A DNA stretch of 7,554 nucleotides, taken from contig DUCW01000181.1 in NCBI GenBank assembly GCA_012959595.1, positions 3,629 through 11,182 on the forward strand, written 5' to 3'. Positions 7,465 through 7,554 of the stretch are shown here, one piece after another. The notes under the pieces are model-generated. The model had not been told where the DNA came from, did not search any database, and saw nothing but the letters and a program-made list of their open reading frames with translations. The stretch's first letter is position 1. Each line of letters begins with the position of its first letter. Origin of the DNA: Gemmatimonadota bacterium (lineage in GTDB: Bacteria; Gemmatimonadota; Gemmatimonadetes; Longimicrobiales; Gaopeijiaceae). Made by a program: the position numbers and the translations under genes.

Positions 7465-7554
7465 TCACTGCGGTGCAGGAAATATACGATACAGACTAAC
7501 AATTTTTTCAGAAGCTTGAGGTGGTAAAATACCTAAAGCCATAGTAAATCTATA
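7465..7554 (-). CDS. Possible 3' end of another minus-strand gene (very short, unidentified)
   Basis: On the minus strand the frame entering from the right edge stays open for 29 codons and stops with TGA at 7467-7465. It reads about YRFTMALGILPPQASEKIV and then SLYRIFPAPQ. It may be the C-terminus of a gene lying outside the window, and would then sit 166 bases upstream of the S9 peptidase gene on the same strand. An open frame of this length is common by chance, and I recognise no family. Confidence 0.2.
   Translation of the reverse strand, partial: YRFTMALGILPPQASEKIVSLYRIFPAPQ

Noticed and set aside
7469..7479. CTGCGGTGCAG, a small hairpin
   Set aside because: It has a four-base stem with a three-base loop and no T-run, too weak for a terminator.

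Overview
The window looks like a chromosomal piece of a Gram-negative-type environmental bacterium. Three of its five main genes encode proteins with clear Sec signal peptides, and a fourth encodes a membrane-anchored protein. Base composition is moderate (mid-40s percent G+C judged by eye). Shine-Dalgarno-like sequences (AAGG, AGAGGA, AGAGGTG) precede four of the five genes, which argues against a typical Bacteroidota member. The gene types (secreted S9C and M1 peptidases, a gamma-glutamyltransferase-like hydrolase, a HmuY-domain protein) would suit Gemmatimonadota, Rhodothermota, Acidobacteriota or a similar marine lineage. The sequence alone does not settle this.

Layout, left to right. Positions 1-838 (minus) hold a threonine/serine dehydratase-like PLP enzyme that lacks a stop within the window and runs off the left edge. 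Just upstream of it on the same strand, 45 bases away, is a membrane-anchored HmuY-like protein (884-1525, possibly starting at 1597). A divergent intergenic region separates this pair from a plus-strand gamma-glutamyltransferase-like Ntn hydrolase (1742-3430). That gene converges, with only 43 bases between stops, on a minus-strand pair: an S9C-type serine peptidase (7298-5190) followed 21 bases later by an M1 zinc aminopeptidase (5168-3474, GTG start). The last ~255 bases are mostly non-coding and may contain the end of another minus-strand gene at the right edge.

Function. The S9C and M1 genes look like one transcription unit for exported peptidases that break down peptides in the periplasm or outside the cell. 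The gamma-glutamyltransferase-like protein is also exported, and the dehydratase would deaminate hydroxy-amino acids in the cytoplasm. Together the region fits peptide scavenging and amino-acid catabolism. That link is inferred from gene identity and closeness only.

I found no transposon, CRISPR array, RNA gene, defence system or clearly new system. The points most worth a second look are the gamma-glutamyltransferase-like protein, whose substrate-binding residues are replaced although its catalytic threonine is kept, and the HmuY-like protein, which has a membrane anchor instead of a lipobox and no TonB receptor beside it.
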